NCBI GenBank assembly: GCA_014905825.1
Contig: JACGCN010000019.1
Coordinates: 372,001-436,000, forward strand
Direction: 5' to 3'
Length of the DNA stretch: 64,000 nt
DNA from: Lyophyllum atratum
Lineage: Eukaryota > Basidiomycota > Agaricomycetes > Agaricales > Lyophyllaceae
Position 1 is the stretch's first letter, and each line of letters starts with the position of its first letter. The translations under genes were made by a program, and so were the position numbers. The notes beneath the pieces were generated by a model. The model was given only the letters and a program-made list of their open reading frames with translations. It ran no database searches and was not told the DNA's origin. Positions 1-10,078 of the stretch are shown here, one piece after another.

Positions 1-1241
1 AGCCCCCTGATTCCTCTTCTCAACCATCAGCCTTAGAGAATATTCAAAAGCAAGCCGAGCAATACTTACCATGTCAGGAGGCTGGGCAGCGACGACGGGC
101 CTGGGGGTACACCGGCAGGCCCTCCTCTGGGCACGTACCAATATCATTACTTGTACACCGTATATTAGGTAGGAGTCACTGACCTCCTGAACACGGCCAG
201 AACGCAGAAGCATAACCATTCTTCAAGTAGTGCGTTGGAAGTGCGAATATCGATTTGAAGATAGAGGTTGTTGTGAGCAATCTATGGTGGTAGGATAAAT
301 CTGAGCTGAGGGTGATGTCTTAAATACCTGCTCGGAGTCACCTCGAGGCTGTATACGTAGCCCTTTTGCAACGTTCTCATCGCCATGATCATCGACAAAA
401 CGAAATTTACATTTCTGTAAAATATTCCTTTGTCGCATATAAATTCATCTTTCTCAGTTAAATTTGTACTATTTGTTTGGGACCACGCCACATGTTCCAT
501 AAGCGCACGCGCGCGCAGAATCCGGATGTCAGATTTCCGCGATCGGGCATGCACATGTACATGCGCAAGGCGCGCTAGTGGTTCCATTTCATATCAATAC
601 GAGCTAGCGCTGTCGTGCGAATTCGCCCTGATCAAATTCAAGAAAGGTGGAAACGATTCAGTTTTGTTTCCGGTGGCAAATAGTAGTGCAGTATTGCCTG
701 ACTTTCGATGTTTCGAAGCTATTGGGCGCCCAGATCTATATAGATACAAGTCAGCACAAAAAATAAGAAAGACGCGCTTGTACGATGCGACCCACCTATC
801 GAGAACCGGACCGGTTGATGACAGGGTAGTGGCGCAATGGCCGCACCTGATCATAACATGTGTGGGGGATTAGAGGGTATGTATCTGTAGATCTAGATCT
901 CCAGTTTCACGGATTGGGATTCGAAGGATTTGAAATTATCGACATAAGCGATGGCTATGCTCTCCGAATCCGCTCCGGATGGATCCATGCATGATGCATG
1001 CGTACTGCGATCAATATCTTGGATGATCATGGGACTAGCTGCTAGGTGCGCATGGCCATGGGGAGCGCCTACTGGCATATGCATGCTGCCCATGAGCGTT
1101 AACATGGGTTTAGCTCGTGTACTATAGTCAGCCGAGCGGCATGTACACGTTTCTGCTTTCCGCGAGCTAGCTATAGGTCGCGGGTGAACTTGAAAAATCT
1201 ATCTCGAAACTACCTAGTCTACGTATTACTCTCAATCTCTT
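1..1241. other. intergenic DNA, no supported gene
   Basis: No open frame here has a recognisable domain or a believable exon-intron pattern. About 880-1110 is crowded with short self-complementary words (AGATCTAGATCT, GGATCC, ATGCAT, TGATCA, GGCCATGG), the same texture as other gene-poor stretches of the window. The last 100 bases would be the promoter and 5' leader of the WD40-like gene that starts at 1242. Confidence 0.5.
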
Positions 1242-3314
1242 ATGGAGGCCGTGGATAGCAAGATCCCTACATTTCCACAACATAGATCTCTCTACACCAG
1301 CGATGAGCGGGTCATAACTGCTCTCCGGTTTGATCAAGACGCTCAATACCTCGCCACTTGCGATCGAGCTGGACTTTTGATTGTGCGTACAATTACGACC
1401 GTATACGGGCTATACCTACATGTTCGATTAATCATTCTCATTATGTATAGATTTACTTCGTACCTACTCTTGAGGTCGCAAGAAACTTCAAAGCCAAGAC
1501 CGGTATTGGATGCGTGGCGTGGCATCCTAAAGTATCCCGGAAACTCGCCATTGGGTGCGAGAACGGGGACGTAAATGTAATACGCGTCTCTGAACGCACA
1601 GAGAGCATGAACGTAAGGGAACGATTTCCAACCAAGGTTTTTCGGCAACTCACCATATGTAGAACGACGCCTTGGACACATTCTATGAGTTCGATTGCCC
1701 CATCCGACATCTCGAATATGGGGAAACCGGCAGACACATGGCCGTTGCATTTGATTTCGACGTCTGTCTCTTTGAAGGTCAGCTTCCGATGCAGCTGTGG
1801 ATGGTAAAATGACTCACATGTCCTTAGAGGACACTGGCGATGCCGAACGCCTCCCCATAACACCTAAAGCCTCAGGCTCTAGATCAATTATACGCGGAAC
1901 CCATTTCGTCAAAGACGAGAAGTTAATTGTATGTTTCATGGACCCAGAGTCCGGAATTCTGTAAGTTCTCATATCCACAGAGAAGATCAACAGCTTATAG
2001 GCTGTCCCCTAGCGTCTATTCGACCTCCTCCCCACCGACAGTCCTCTTTCGACTGGAGCCGAGGGCACAGAGCTTGACAATGTATTTGACTCTCTCTCCT
2101 GGATCTTGTCGCTGCTCATGCAAGTTCTATAGCGGAGCGTCAGCCATCTCCCCCTCGGGCACAATGCTGGCCGTCTCCAACTATCGCGACGGAGTAGACT
2201 TCTACTCCCTCCAGAAACGGAGGTGGTATGCCACCACCAAGTTCGACGTCAAGGAGAGTTATGTCGCAAGCCTGCAATTCATCGGCAGCGATAGCGTCGC
2301 TGTAGGGCACAGCCGTGGTGACGTGGTCTTTGCTACTACGTTGATGAAGGAAAACCCGATCCGGGTAGACCTGATGCTGCCAAATTCACGTGAGTGTCAA
2401 TAGTGGGTCGAATTTCTGGAGGCTTACACAGCATATAGGAGTGTCGTTGGTGGTGAGTTGGTATCTACACCTCCAGAGGGGTAGTTAATGCAAAGAGACT
2501 TTAGGCTGTTGGATGGCGCGACGGAAAAAGCCGTTATTGCCGCTGCGAGCACCAGCACTGGAGGAGGCCCTATTGCCACTAATCGCGGACCAAGGACGTC
2601 TATGATAACAATCATGGAGGTAAGTCGAAGTGAGATATCGCGACGCAGACAACTGACCGACTGGTATTCCAAAGCAACCGCAGGAGAGCACCAAGGAAAA
2701 GACGACCGAAAAAGTCAGCAGGGTACGAGTTAAACCCTCTGTCTCCTTCTCCTCGTACCTGACGATTTGATATCTCACCCTAGAGATGCTGTTCTTGGAA
2801 ATGGCGGGTATGGAATATAGTCCTACTCTTCATGGTCTGCTCGAGCATCCGTTTCGCTTTGATGAACAAGGATGCATTTCCCGAAGGTCTCGATGCGCTA
2901 CTACCTCGCAGGACGGTGATCATGACGATCACGCATACGCAGACCGAAGACCACACTACGACCTCAACTGTACGTGAAACCCGAACTTCGAAAAGCGTCA
3001 TCTTCGTTCCTGAGACCCACACGGTCGAGGCCATTCGAACGCGGAATGTCACCTACACCGTCACGATTAGACCGTCGGCTACGACAATAGCATCACGCCC
3101 GGACACATGCGCCTCGAGGGTGTATCAGATTGGGGACGCGAAGGACGCGGCGTTGCCGAAGGTCAACACCTTGGACCTCGCCCCGGATGAGGTGATGATG
3201 TACGTTTCGCCAACGACTATCACCGAAACCGTGACGGAGACCCAGCGAGAAATGACATTGCTCGCTATTGAAGAGGTAGCGGTCACGGAGACTTCGACAG
3301 TACAAGGCGGTTGA
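1242..3314 (+). CDS. WD40-like, membrane-anchored Thr-rich protein, copy A
   Basis: The exons I can follow are 1242-1382, 1475-1612, 1663-1777, 1828-1960, 2001-2389, about 2490-2619, 2675-2722 and 2784-3314, with GT-AG junctions and matching phases up to exon 5. The N-terminal half has WD40-style blade motifs (ITALRFDQDAQYLATC, VAWHPKVSRKLAIGCENGD, ASAISPSGTMLAVSN). Near the start of the last exon is a hydrophobic helix (NIVLLFMVCSSIRFALM), followed by a Thr-rich tail full of T-x-T motifs such as TITETVTETQ. The likely form is a cytosolic propeller, one membrane span and a Thr-rich tail probably outside. Similar WD40-TM proteins form multicopy agaricomycete families of unknown role. The paralog at 10.1-12.7 kb shares exon structure and the block GVDFYSL. 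The stop at 3312-3314 is followed in another frame by a second hydrophobic stretch (see findings). One exon junction near 2090-2135 is unclear because the frame also reads through. Confidence 0.7.
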
Positions 3315-3845
3315 ATCGCGAGCAAGTTTGGTGGCTCTCGCTAATGGTAGTCATGGCGGTTGTGGGTTACGTAGGGATCGCGGTGGGCTCCGGTGCAATG
3401 TATGTTTTAGAATGCATGTTTATCAACCGCTGAGCGTAGTCCAAGTCGCTCTTACAATCCGAAGTACGTAAGTGGCAAGCTATCCTCAGCTGCATCTGCT
3501 AGGTGTTTGCAAGAATGACCTGCCCGACGAGCCAGCTGTCCAAAGCTCAACGCCCCCCCGACGGCACGAGGTACTCGGCCTCCTTTTAGACACATAACCA
3601 AGACAATCCATGTCTAGGTGTACCATTCTGATCCTCCGCGGTGTTCTAGCGTGGGGTCGTTCCACAACATGCTCGGACGCCGAGAGGGACATGCACGGGG
3701 AGGCGGGCTGTTGGTGACGAGAGAGGAATGCAAGTATATCCCATGCGCAGCTAACTGACCCCCATCTCGGGACTGCCTTCCCCCGGCGTCCGGTAGAAGC
3801 CTTCCTTTACTCGGTTTTCTTGTAATAATCTTGATTCGGTATCCA
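3315..3845. other. 3' flank of WD40 copy A with an out-of-frame hydrophobic stretch
   Basis: Directly after the stop codon, another frame encodes a hydrophobic segment (WWLSLMVVMAVVGYVGIAV) ending at a stop near 3434. It resembles a C-terminal membrane helix that the annotated protein no longer reaches. The remaining bases to 3845 show no supported gene. Confidence 0.4.
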
Positions 3846-4182
3846 ATAAATCGCCTGAGGAGACTGGGTCAGAACGCGAAGAGGTGTTCATGATGTAGGA
3901 CACACCTAGATCTTCACTCTCTCCATGCTCACCTCCGGCGCTATAGACCTCATCTTTGAAACCGAACCGCTGCCATATATGTGTTCCGAATCTCCTGTTC
4001 CTAGCATTCGCGTCGCGTAAGTATTTTTTTTATTCAAGTTTGACGCGACGTATCGTACCTCCTTCTCCGAATCTCTTCGTGACCTCTTTTTTCCTTCTTA
4101 AGCTTCTTCGTGCATAAGCGGCATCTGGGATGTGTACTGAAAAGCTTGCATAGTTCATTTCGGGGAGAGCACTGTACAGTAG
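3846..4182. repeat. flank segment shared, inverted, with 13935-14235
   Basis: This segment starts at AATCGCCTGAGGAGA and is a diverged reverse-complement match to the DNA just right of the second foldback repeat. Shared islands include CGCCTGAGGAGA, GGACACACCT, GACGCGACG and the stretch GTGCATAA. In both places it abuts the GGGGTATCACC terminus of the hairpin element, so it travels with that element. The other copy, read forward, contains a short ATG frame with a perfect GT-AG intron, so the segment may be the tail of a former transposon gene. Confidence 0.65.
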
Positions 4183-4800
4183 GGGTATCACCAGCGATAG
4201 CACTCATACAGTATACTCATACTCAGCACTTTAAAATCTATGTATTGAGAGGAGAATAGTCCGGATCACTATTAGAACTACACATATATGTATGAGCAAA
4301 CGCTACGGCGAGCATGCATATATGATGATATGAGGGATGTGGTGGTTGAGAACAGAGGAGGAAAAAAATAGTCTCATGTGATGCATCACTCGTTGCGGCC
4401 AGGACGGTTAAGGGTAGGCCGCCAAAGCTCAGGTGACTTCTGTGCAGGTGACTCGAACATGTCGAGTCACCTGCACAGAAGTCACCTGAGCTTTGGCGGC
4501 CTACCCTCATGAGTCGTCACCTGCACAGAAGTCACCTGAGCTTTGGCGGCCTACCCTTAACCGTCCTGGCAGCAACCAGTGATGCGTCACATGAGACTGT
4601 TTTTTTCCTCCTCCGTCCTCAACCATATGCATGGCATCCCCCTCATGATCATGCTATATACATGCTCGCGATCGCCGTCGCTATAGCGTCTGTCCCTACA
4701 TATATCTGTATGTAGTTCTAATAGTGATCCGGACTATATATATATCTCCTGCAAATACAAGTGCTGATCATTAGTATGAGTGATATCGCTGGTGATACCC
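4183..4800. mobile_element. foldback (hairpin) repeat element, copy 1
   Basis: The ends are inverted repeats: GGGTATCACCAGCGATA at 4183-4199 and its exact reverse complement at 4784-4800. Inside, 4241-4456 and 4462-4737 are long, imperfect inverted arms (for example TAGTCCGGATCACTATTAGAACT on the left mirrored near 4715-4737). The right arm contains its inner about 45 bases twice. No coding frame is convincing and no clear target-site duplication was found. The structure fits a non-autonomous foldback or MITE-type element; the transposase that moves it is not identified. Confidence 0.75.
4411..4507. repeat. perfect 46-bp-arm hairpin core
   Basis: Bases 4411-4456 and 4462-4507 are exact reverse complements around the 5-base loop ACATG. 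A 46-bp perfect stem is far above chance and implies recent formation or repair by gene conversion between the arms. Transcription through it would give a double-stranded RNA suitable for small-RNA production. Confidence 0.85.
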
Positions 4801-5171
4801 GGGCTACTACGTATACGAACAGTACTAGTGCTCTCGCTATGATCTATAGATGTAGAATATGGAACTTCTCATCGAGATTATAAGCTTAATTAGCAGTATG
4901 TACATGTACATTGCAACTCGAGTTCATCGATCCGCGAGGGTTTCATGATCAATCAGTGTATATGTTGTTTCATAATCAGGATAGATGCAGACATGTACAA
5001 GTAACATATGTTCCGGAGTACATGTGCTGCGCATGCTGCCTGGCTAGGTACGCGATTACAGTATCGGATCACAGGTCGATCTCCACCACTAACTCATGTT
5101 ATCATTCTAGATATCCAATTCCCCATTTCTAGATCTAGAACCGCTACACATGTACATGCTCATGGCCATGG
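4801..5171. other. gene-free, palindrome-rich spacer
   Basis: No supported gene. The stretch is dense in self-complementary words (GTACATGTAC, TCTAGATATC, CATGGCCATGGCCATATG). Confidence 0.5.
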
Positions 5172-5179
5172 CCATATGC

Positions 5180-5613
5180 AGGACCCCGGATTATCCCCTC
5201 AAAGGCTAGATACTAAAATCCGAAATTTCGGCGATTTTGTCTGGACAGGTTGGGGTCGTTTTTGTCTGAAATGCATCTAGCCTCCGGCCGAAAATGGCTT
5301 CCAAAAAAGGAAATTTCGCGGTTCGGGCTCTTCGGGCGTCAAAAATCGCCTCCGAAACGCTTCAGAACGCATATTGCGCGCGTTTTTGGCGTTTTCGAAT
5401 GCATTCTGGATGCTTTCCAAACCCTAAAAATTCCAGCTGCCCACCATTACCCCCAGTTTTGGACCAGCACCCAGGGATTTGTCTGAAAATGTATCTAGGT
5501 GTCCGTGCAAAAACCCCCTCTGATGTCTGAAAATCGACCTGGCCTTCGAGGTCAAAATGTCCGATTCTTGTCTGAAACGGTATCTGGCCGTTGGTGAGAT
5601 AGTCCGGGGTCCT
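5180..5613. mobile_element. hAT-like MITE 1 (434 bp)
   Basis: The terminal inverted repeats are AGGACCCCGGATTATC (5180-5195) and GATAGTCCGGGGTCCT (5598-5613), with one mismatch. The element is flanked on both sides by the same 8 bases, CCATATGC (5172-5179 and 5614-5621), a perfect 8-bp target duplication typical of hAT transposition. The inside is non-coding, with repeated TCTGAAA/TATCTAG motifs. A second element with related ends lies at 46650-47287. No hAT transposase is present in the window. Confidence 0.88.
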
Positions 5614-5621
5614 CCATATGC

Positions 5622-6064
5622 ATGGTTCCTGCAATTTTGAAATTATTGGCCAGGTGGCAGTCTGAGACCATCGATATCATAATCAGTATGAGCGCAATAT
5701 AGCCGTGTTGCGTTTATTATAATCTCCACCGACTGCTTTAACAGCCTCGAGGATTCCTCATGTCTGAATCTGCGTTTCTGTACGGTAAATATATATTCCG
5801 GATACCGTGAATATTGTTCATGAACATAGTTTTCTGTAATATGTACATTCATGGTGGTCCTTCGGCCTGTAAGTATCATAATTCGACACAGCAAACTCTC
5901 CTGATAATCACAAACATACATATCTAGAAGAATCATGTCCGCCACACCCCCACCGCGTTGCGATTATAGCGGCAGTACTAGTGCTATGATTAAACTTGAA
6001 ATTTATAAGAAATTCTGTATCTAAATTTCGCATTCTCCACCTCCATAGTCCTTCTTGATCAATT
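5622..6064. other. intergenic DNA
   Basis: No supported gene or RNA. It separates MITE 1 from the start codon at 6065 and would hold that gene's promoter. Confidence 0.5.
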
Positions 6065-8327
6065 ATGTCCCGGTCTAGACAGACATGGGGTATGCCCCGA
6101 AGCGCACAATCACGGAATTTTCTCTCTCAATCGCGAGAAAGCTCAAGATCGCCTGGTCCAGCACATGCCCCTCTCTCACGGGAGAGTTCACTCCTGGAGC
6201 GTCTTGGCGCAGTGCATCTTGCAGGCATGTCGTTCAGCTTTCACTCGAATGCATGATTGTTACTTAGTTGAATTCGCCGCTTCTGACAGAGCGTTCTCAA
6301 CCTGCCGGACGATGGTTTGACACTGTTCTTGCTGTGGTATGTTGGGTATCTCTTCTTCACATTCTACGTTGCAGTTTTAAGCATAGCCCACTTTACTTCA
6401 GCCCGAGCGACCTAGTTCAGCCGCCAACAGCCACGTCAGCCATGTTTCCCAGTCAGCTACCACACCGTACCGCCAACGAGCACCCGTCGAGGCTGATTAC
6501 GCTCTACATGGACGGGACAGTCCAATTGACAGCAGGCGAAACAGCCCATCGATATCCAGCAACGGTTCCCGTTCAGCTTCGCCCACCGCTCCTTACCGCC
6601 AACGAGCACCCGTCGAGGCTGATTACGCTCTACATGGACGGGACAGTCCAATTGGCAGCAGGCGAAACAGCCCATCGATATCCAGCAACGGTTCCCGTTC
6701 AGCTTCGGCCACCGCTCCCTACCGCCAACGAGCATCCGTCGGGGCTGATTACGCTCTACATGGACGGGACAGTCCAATTGGCAGCAGGCGAAACAGCCCA
6801 TCGATATCCAGCAACGGTTCCCATTTAGCTTTGGCCACCAGTCCTTACCGCCAACGAATACCCGCAGTAGGCGACTATGCTCAAGACGGTCTGGATAGTC
6901 CGGTTTGGACAGTCAGTTTTTCCTCTTTGTTGTTGTTCCTTATACTTATCATTGTTAGGGTATCTATCCAACCGACGCGGATGACGACGCTCACATGGCT
7001 GATGAAGAGGATGGAGGCAATGAAGGTGAAAACAACCCAAACACGTCCGAGCCACAAAGACAGGTACTACTTGACCCCTCTCATGCTGTAGATTAATTAT
7101 TCATTGAGGCCCCTTTACAGCCGGATCTACAACGAGCGCTCGAACAACTTTCGAATGCCTATAAGGATCTGAGCCGAGACATGTCAGAGGGTTTTCAAGC
7201 GCTCACGAGTGCCATCGGCCAGCAGGCGACATCCAGCACCAGTGCCAGCGCAGGACGCACGGGAGCGGGCCGGCCACTGAGGCAGCCTAAGATCACAGGG
7301 AGTCCCAACCGTCGCTCGCCTCAGTCCATTCAACTGGCAGTAAGTTGCTCCAAAATTACTGCCATTCCTTCCCATTCGTTAATCATGTGCTATAGAAGAA
7401 TGTTCGCGATCATTTCATCAGGCTCATTGGGGCGACAAACCTGCTTTTACCTTTGGTCACTCCGGCCGAAGCAGAAGCCTTTTCACTGTCCGTGAGTCCC
7501 ATGGGCCAAGAGACCGCTGGAGCATGCTGCCGAGCGTCCGCGTTTCGTTTCCATATCCTCGGCCCGCCCCGTCATCCCTGGAACAAATCCGCAGCCAGAG
7601 TCTTCGCTATAGACTTCATAAGGTTCCACAAGCTTGAACCCCGGGCCAACATCGTGCATGAGATAATGGAATCGTTTTTCACCCGAGTAAAATCTCTCAT
7701 CTATAAGTACAAGAAGAATCTGTCTCAAGACCCGAGCATCACTTCACAAAAACTGAGACGTGCGCAGAGGAAGCGAAATGTGCGTTCTTCACTTACATTC
7801 CACTCATGTGATAGGTTATCGATCACTTCGTCCTCCAGTTGTTCCAACGGAGACTCGAAATATCGCAGTCCAATTTCTACCTCGAGAGGCACACGAGGAT
7901 GATACAACAGCTCGGTGTGGATGGCATGTCCAGTGACGAGTCGGATCACGAGGATGCCAGGCAGGATCCGTCGGTCGGTGCCCGACGACCCAAATTCCGC
8001 GTACTTCTTCCGAAATGGCGAGCGCGAGAGATGACGCAGTGGTTGCACGTCTTCGACAGCGTGTATAATGCGACCCGAAGAATTGTCGGCGCTACTCAAG
8101 GGGATTATCCGCGGATACGCCATCACAACGATCGAAATCCGTGGGTTACTCGTAGCGAGCACTTTGTTCCTAACTTGCCTCTCTGTGCATACCGTCAGGG
8201 GTGGTTGGACTCCCTTGGAGCTGGTTTTGTCAATTTGATGGTGTGTCCTACAGGGGACACTTATCAATTCACGCACGATAACGAGCTTGTCAGGCAAGTT
8301 ATTCATACTGCTCAAACTTACCTTTAA
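6065..8327 (+). CDS. Ser/Arg-rich protein of a basidiomycete family of unknown function
   Basis: Eight exons fit with consistent phases: 6065-6211, 6268-6336, 6402-6911, 6959-7063, 7121-7339, 7396-7779 and 7815-8327 are well supported, the first join being least certain. The N-terminus is Ser/Arg-rich. Exon 3 carries three 42-residue repeats containing the motif RRNSPSISSNGSRSAS. An acidic stretch (PTDADDDAHMADEEDGG) and a probable coiled coil (LQRALEQLSNAYKDLSRDM) follow. The C-terminal half is a globular region with PWNKSAARVFAIDF, DGMSSDESDHED and RPKFRVLLPKWRAREMTQWL. These motifs recur in many hypothetical agaricomycete proteins, often in transposon-rich DNA; no biochemical role is known to me. 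The frame is open throughout, so the gene looks intact. It may be mobile-element cargo or a host family. Confidence 0.75.
6471..6848. repeat. 126-bp tandem repeat, three units, within a coding exon
   Basis: Units start at 6471, 6597 and 6723, each opening with CGCCAACGAG or a one-base variant; a fourth truncated start is at 6849. The unit length is exactly 42 codons, so copy number can change without shifting frame. Units are almost identical, which implies recent expansion. In the gene's frame each unit encodes a basic, Ser-rich segment. Confidence 0.9.
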
Positions 8328-10078
8328 TGATGATGCCGAATATAGGATTTTCCTGGCACCACGCCCTTAGTCTAACTTCTATGTACGTACAATGTAATCA
8401 ACCTTTATAATCGACTGATCTCATGATCACTTATTATAAGTAAGTTGTGCAGTGCGGAAGACAGCCGGGTGGTGATCATGTCCAACAATCTCAACGAGTC
8501 ATTATAACAGGTGTCCCTTGAATTATTCCAGCGGTTTGGAGTTATATATATAGTGTCATAATTAGCTTATAAGTCAGGAACTTCGAAGTTCGATGTGATC
8601 TAATCTAATCGGCTTAACATCCATGCGATGTATTGAATAATTGGAACATGTATAATATAGCTGATTCTCTGTTGGATTAGATGGCACTGCTTCTGACAGC
8701 AAGGGCACGCTACGCAACACATAACTACACTAGACTGATGCTGTAGAAAAAGGGACACAGTACGCTGCGGTTGTGGAAGCACCAGCGTTCGAAGCTCCTC
8801 CAGACACAGGTTGACTGTGCTAATCGCCAAGTATCCGGGTGATAATAGACATGAAAAGAGACTTCGCACGATACAGCGGAGGGAGCACTGACTATTTCTT
8901 GTGGTGTTCCGTTAACATTGCAGGTGGGTTTCGATGATTGGAGGTTTTGTTCAATCGACATTGACAAAGAATTCGGACTGGACCTGATCATGAAACGAGG
9001 ATGATATTGGAGCTACTGGCATTGATCAGCCAAAAGACGAAGGACAGACCTCGTGTTTCGCACTCCGGTTCCAGAGTCGACGGTCGCGATCGGAAAAGGT
9101 ACTTGAAGGTCCAGCCCATGGTCGGCAGACCTCAGCGCGGCATACTCGCGCTTCAAAGCTGGATCTCGAGGTCTAGGCCAGAGTGAGAACGATATCCAAC
9201 GAGTAGGAAAAGAGCGCCGACATGATGAGTCGAACTGGGGGATATAGATCTAGAGTCGGGAGCTCTAGATCTGGGTGATTGGGTGACTTCTGCGCTGGAG
9301 CCAGACGATCCCGAACTTGGAACATCTCAATAAGATCGTCGTAATAGCGCTTTTGCATATCGAGGTCTGATCAGTAAATGCATGTAGTACCCGGAACTGA
9401 CACGTACCATATGCATGAAATCCGCTGAAAGGAAGGAAGGTTTCCCGCTGGATGATAAGATTAGCTGAGGGGGATATGCCATGATCAAAGACCTTATAAT
9501 TAGCTTGATCTTGCAATTGAGACAACGATATATATATATATACACACTCTAGATCTATAACTAGAACTGATACTTGGGCAATGGGGACATGTCATTATCA
9601 TGATGACCATGTATCACGCGTACGTACGCCTCCAAAATCATTGCGATCAAGCAGTTTTCGATCGATGATCAATCAATATGATCCATGAGATGAGGAGATC
9701 TAGATCTAGAGCAAAATGCAAACGGGGAAGCGATGTACATGTACATGATATATAGATCTATACATAGCTACGTACACGATTAATTATAAGCGACGGAACA
9801 TATCAGGTCCACATGTACATGTACATGCTTGATTGATCACCTCCATCACGGCCCTAGACCTAGAGAATGATCGGGGGCACTCTGAACGACATGCATCTAC
9901 ATGCACGGGCAATGCGTTAAGGTCATGGCCAGAGTAACCTCATGTACCATACTAGTACCTGGCTACCGTGGCGGATTCGAGCGGACACAAGTTTCCACCC
10001 TGTAGCTACAGCTCCGTCCTAAGTCACATACAGCCCGCCGATCAAGCCTTTTGGCCACTGAAGCCCGTCAGTTAGCTT
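8328..10078. other. 1.75-kb gene-free, palindrome-rich DNA
   Basis: No frame here has a recognisable domain. The part from 9540 to 9990 is full of self-complementary words (CATGTACATGTACATG, TAGATCTAGAGC, CGCGTACGTACGC, TGATCAATCA). A (TA)n tract lies near 9528-9542. The last 100 bases would serve as promoter for WD40 copy B. Confidence 0.5.

Noticed and set aside
430..873. 147-codon ORF near the window start
   Set aside because: No domain, overlaps ORFs on the other strand, no intron pattern or coding-like composition.
6268..6828. Long ORF reading the 126-bp repeat as LITLYMDGTVQL units
   Set aside because: Another frame runs through the same repeat with proper splice sites on both sides and continues into conserved downstream exons; this frame ends at a stop in the third unit.
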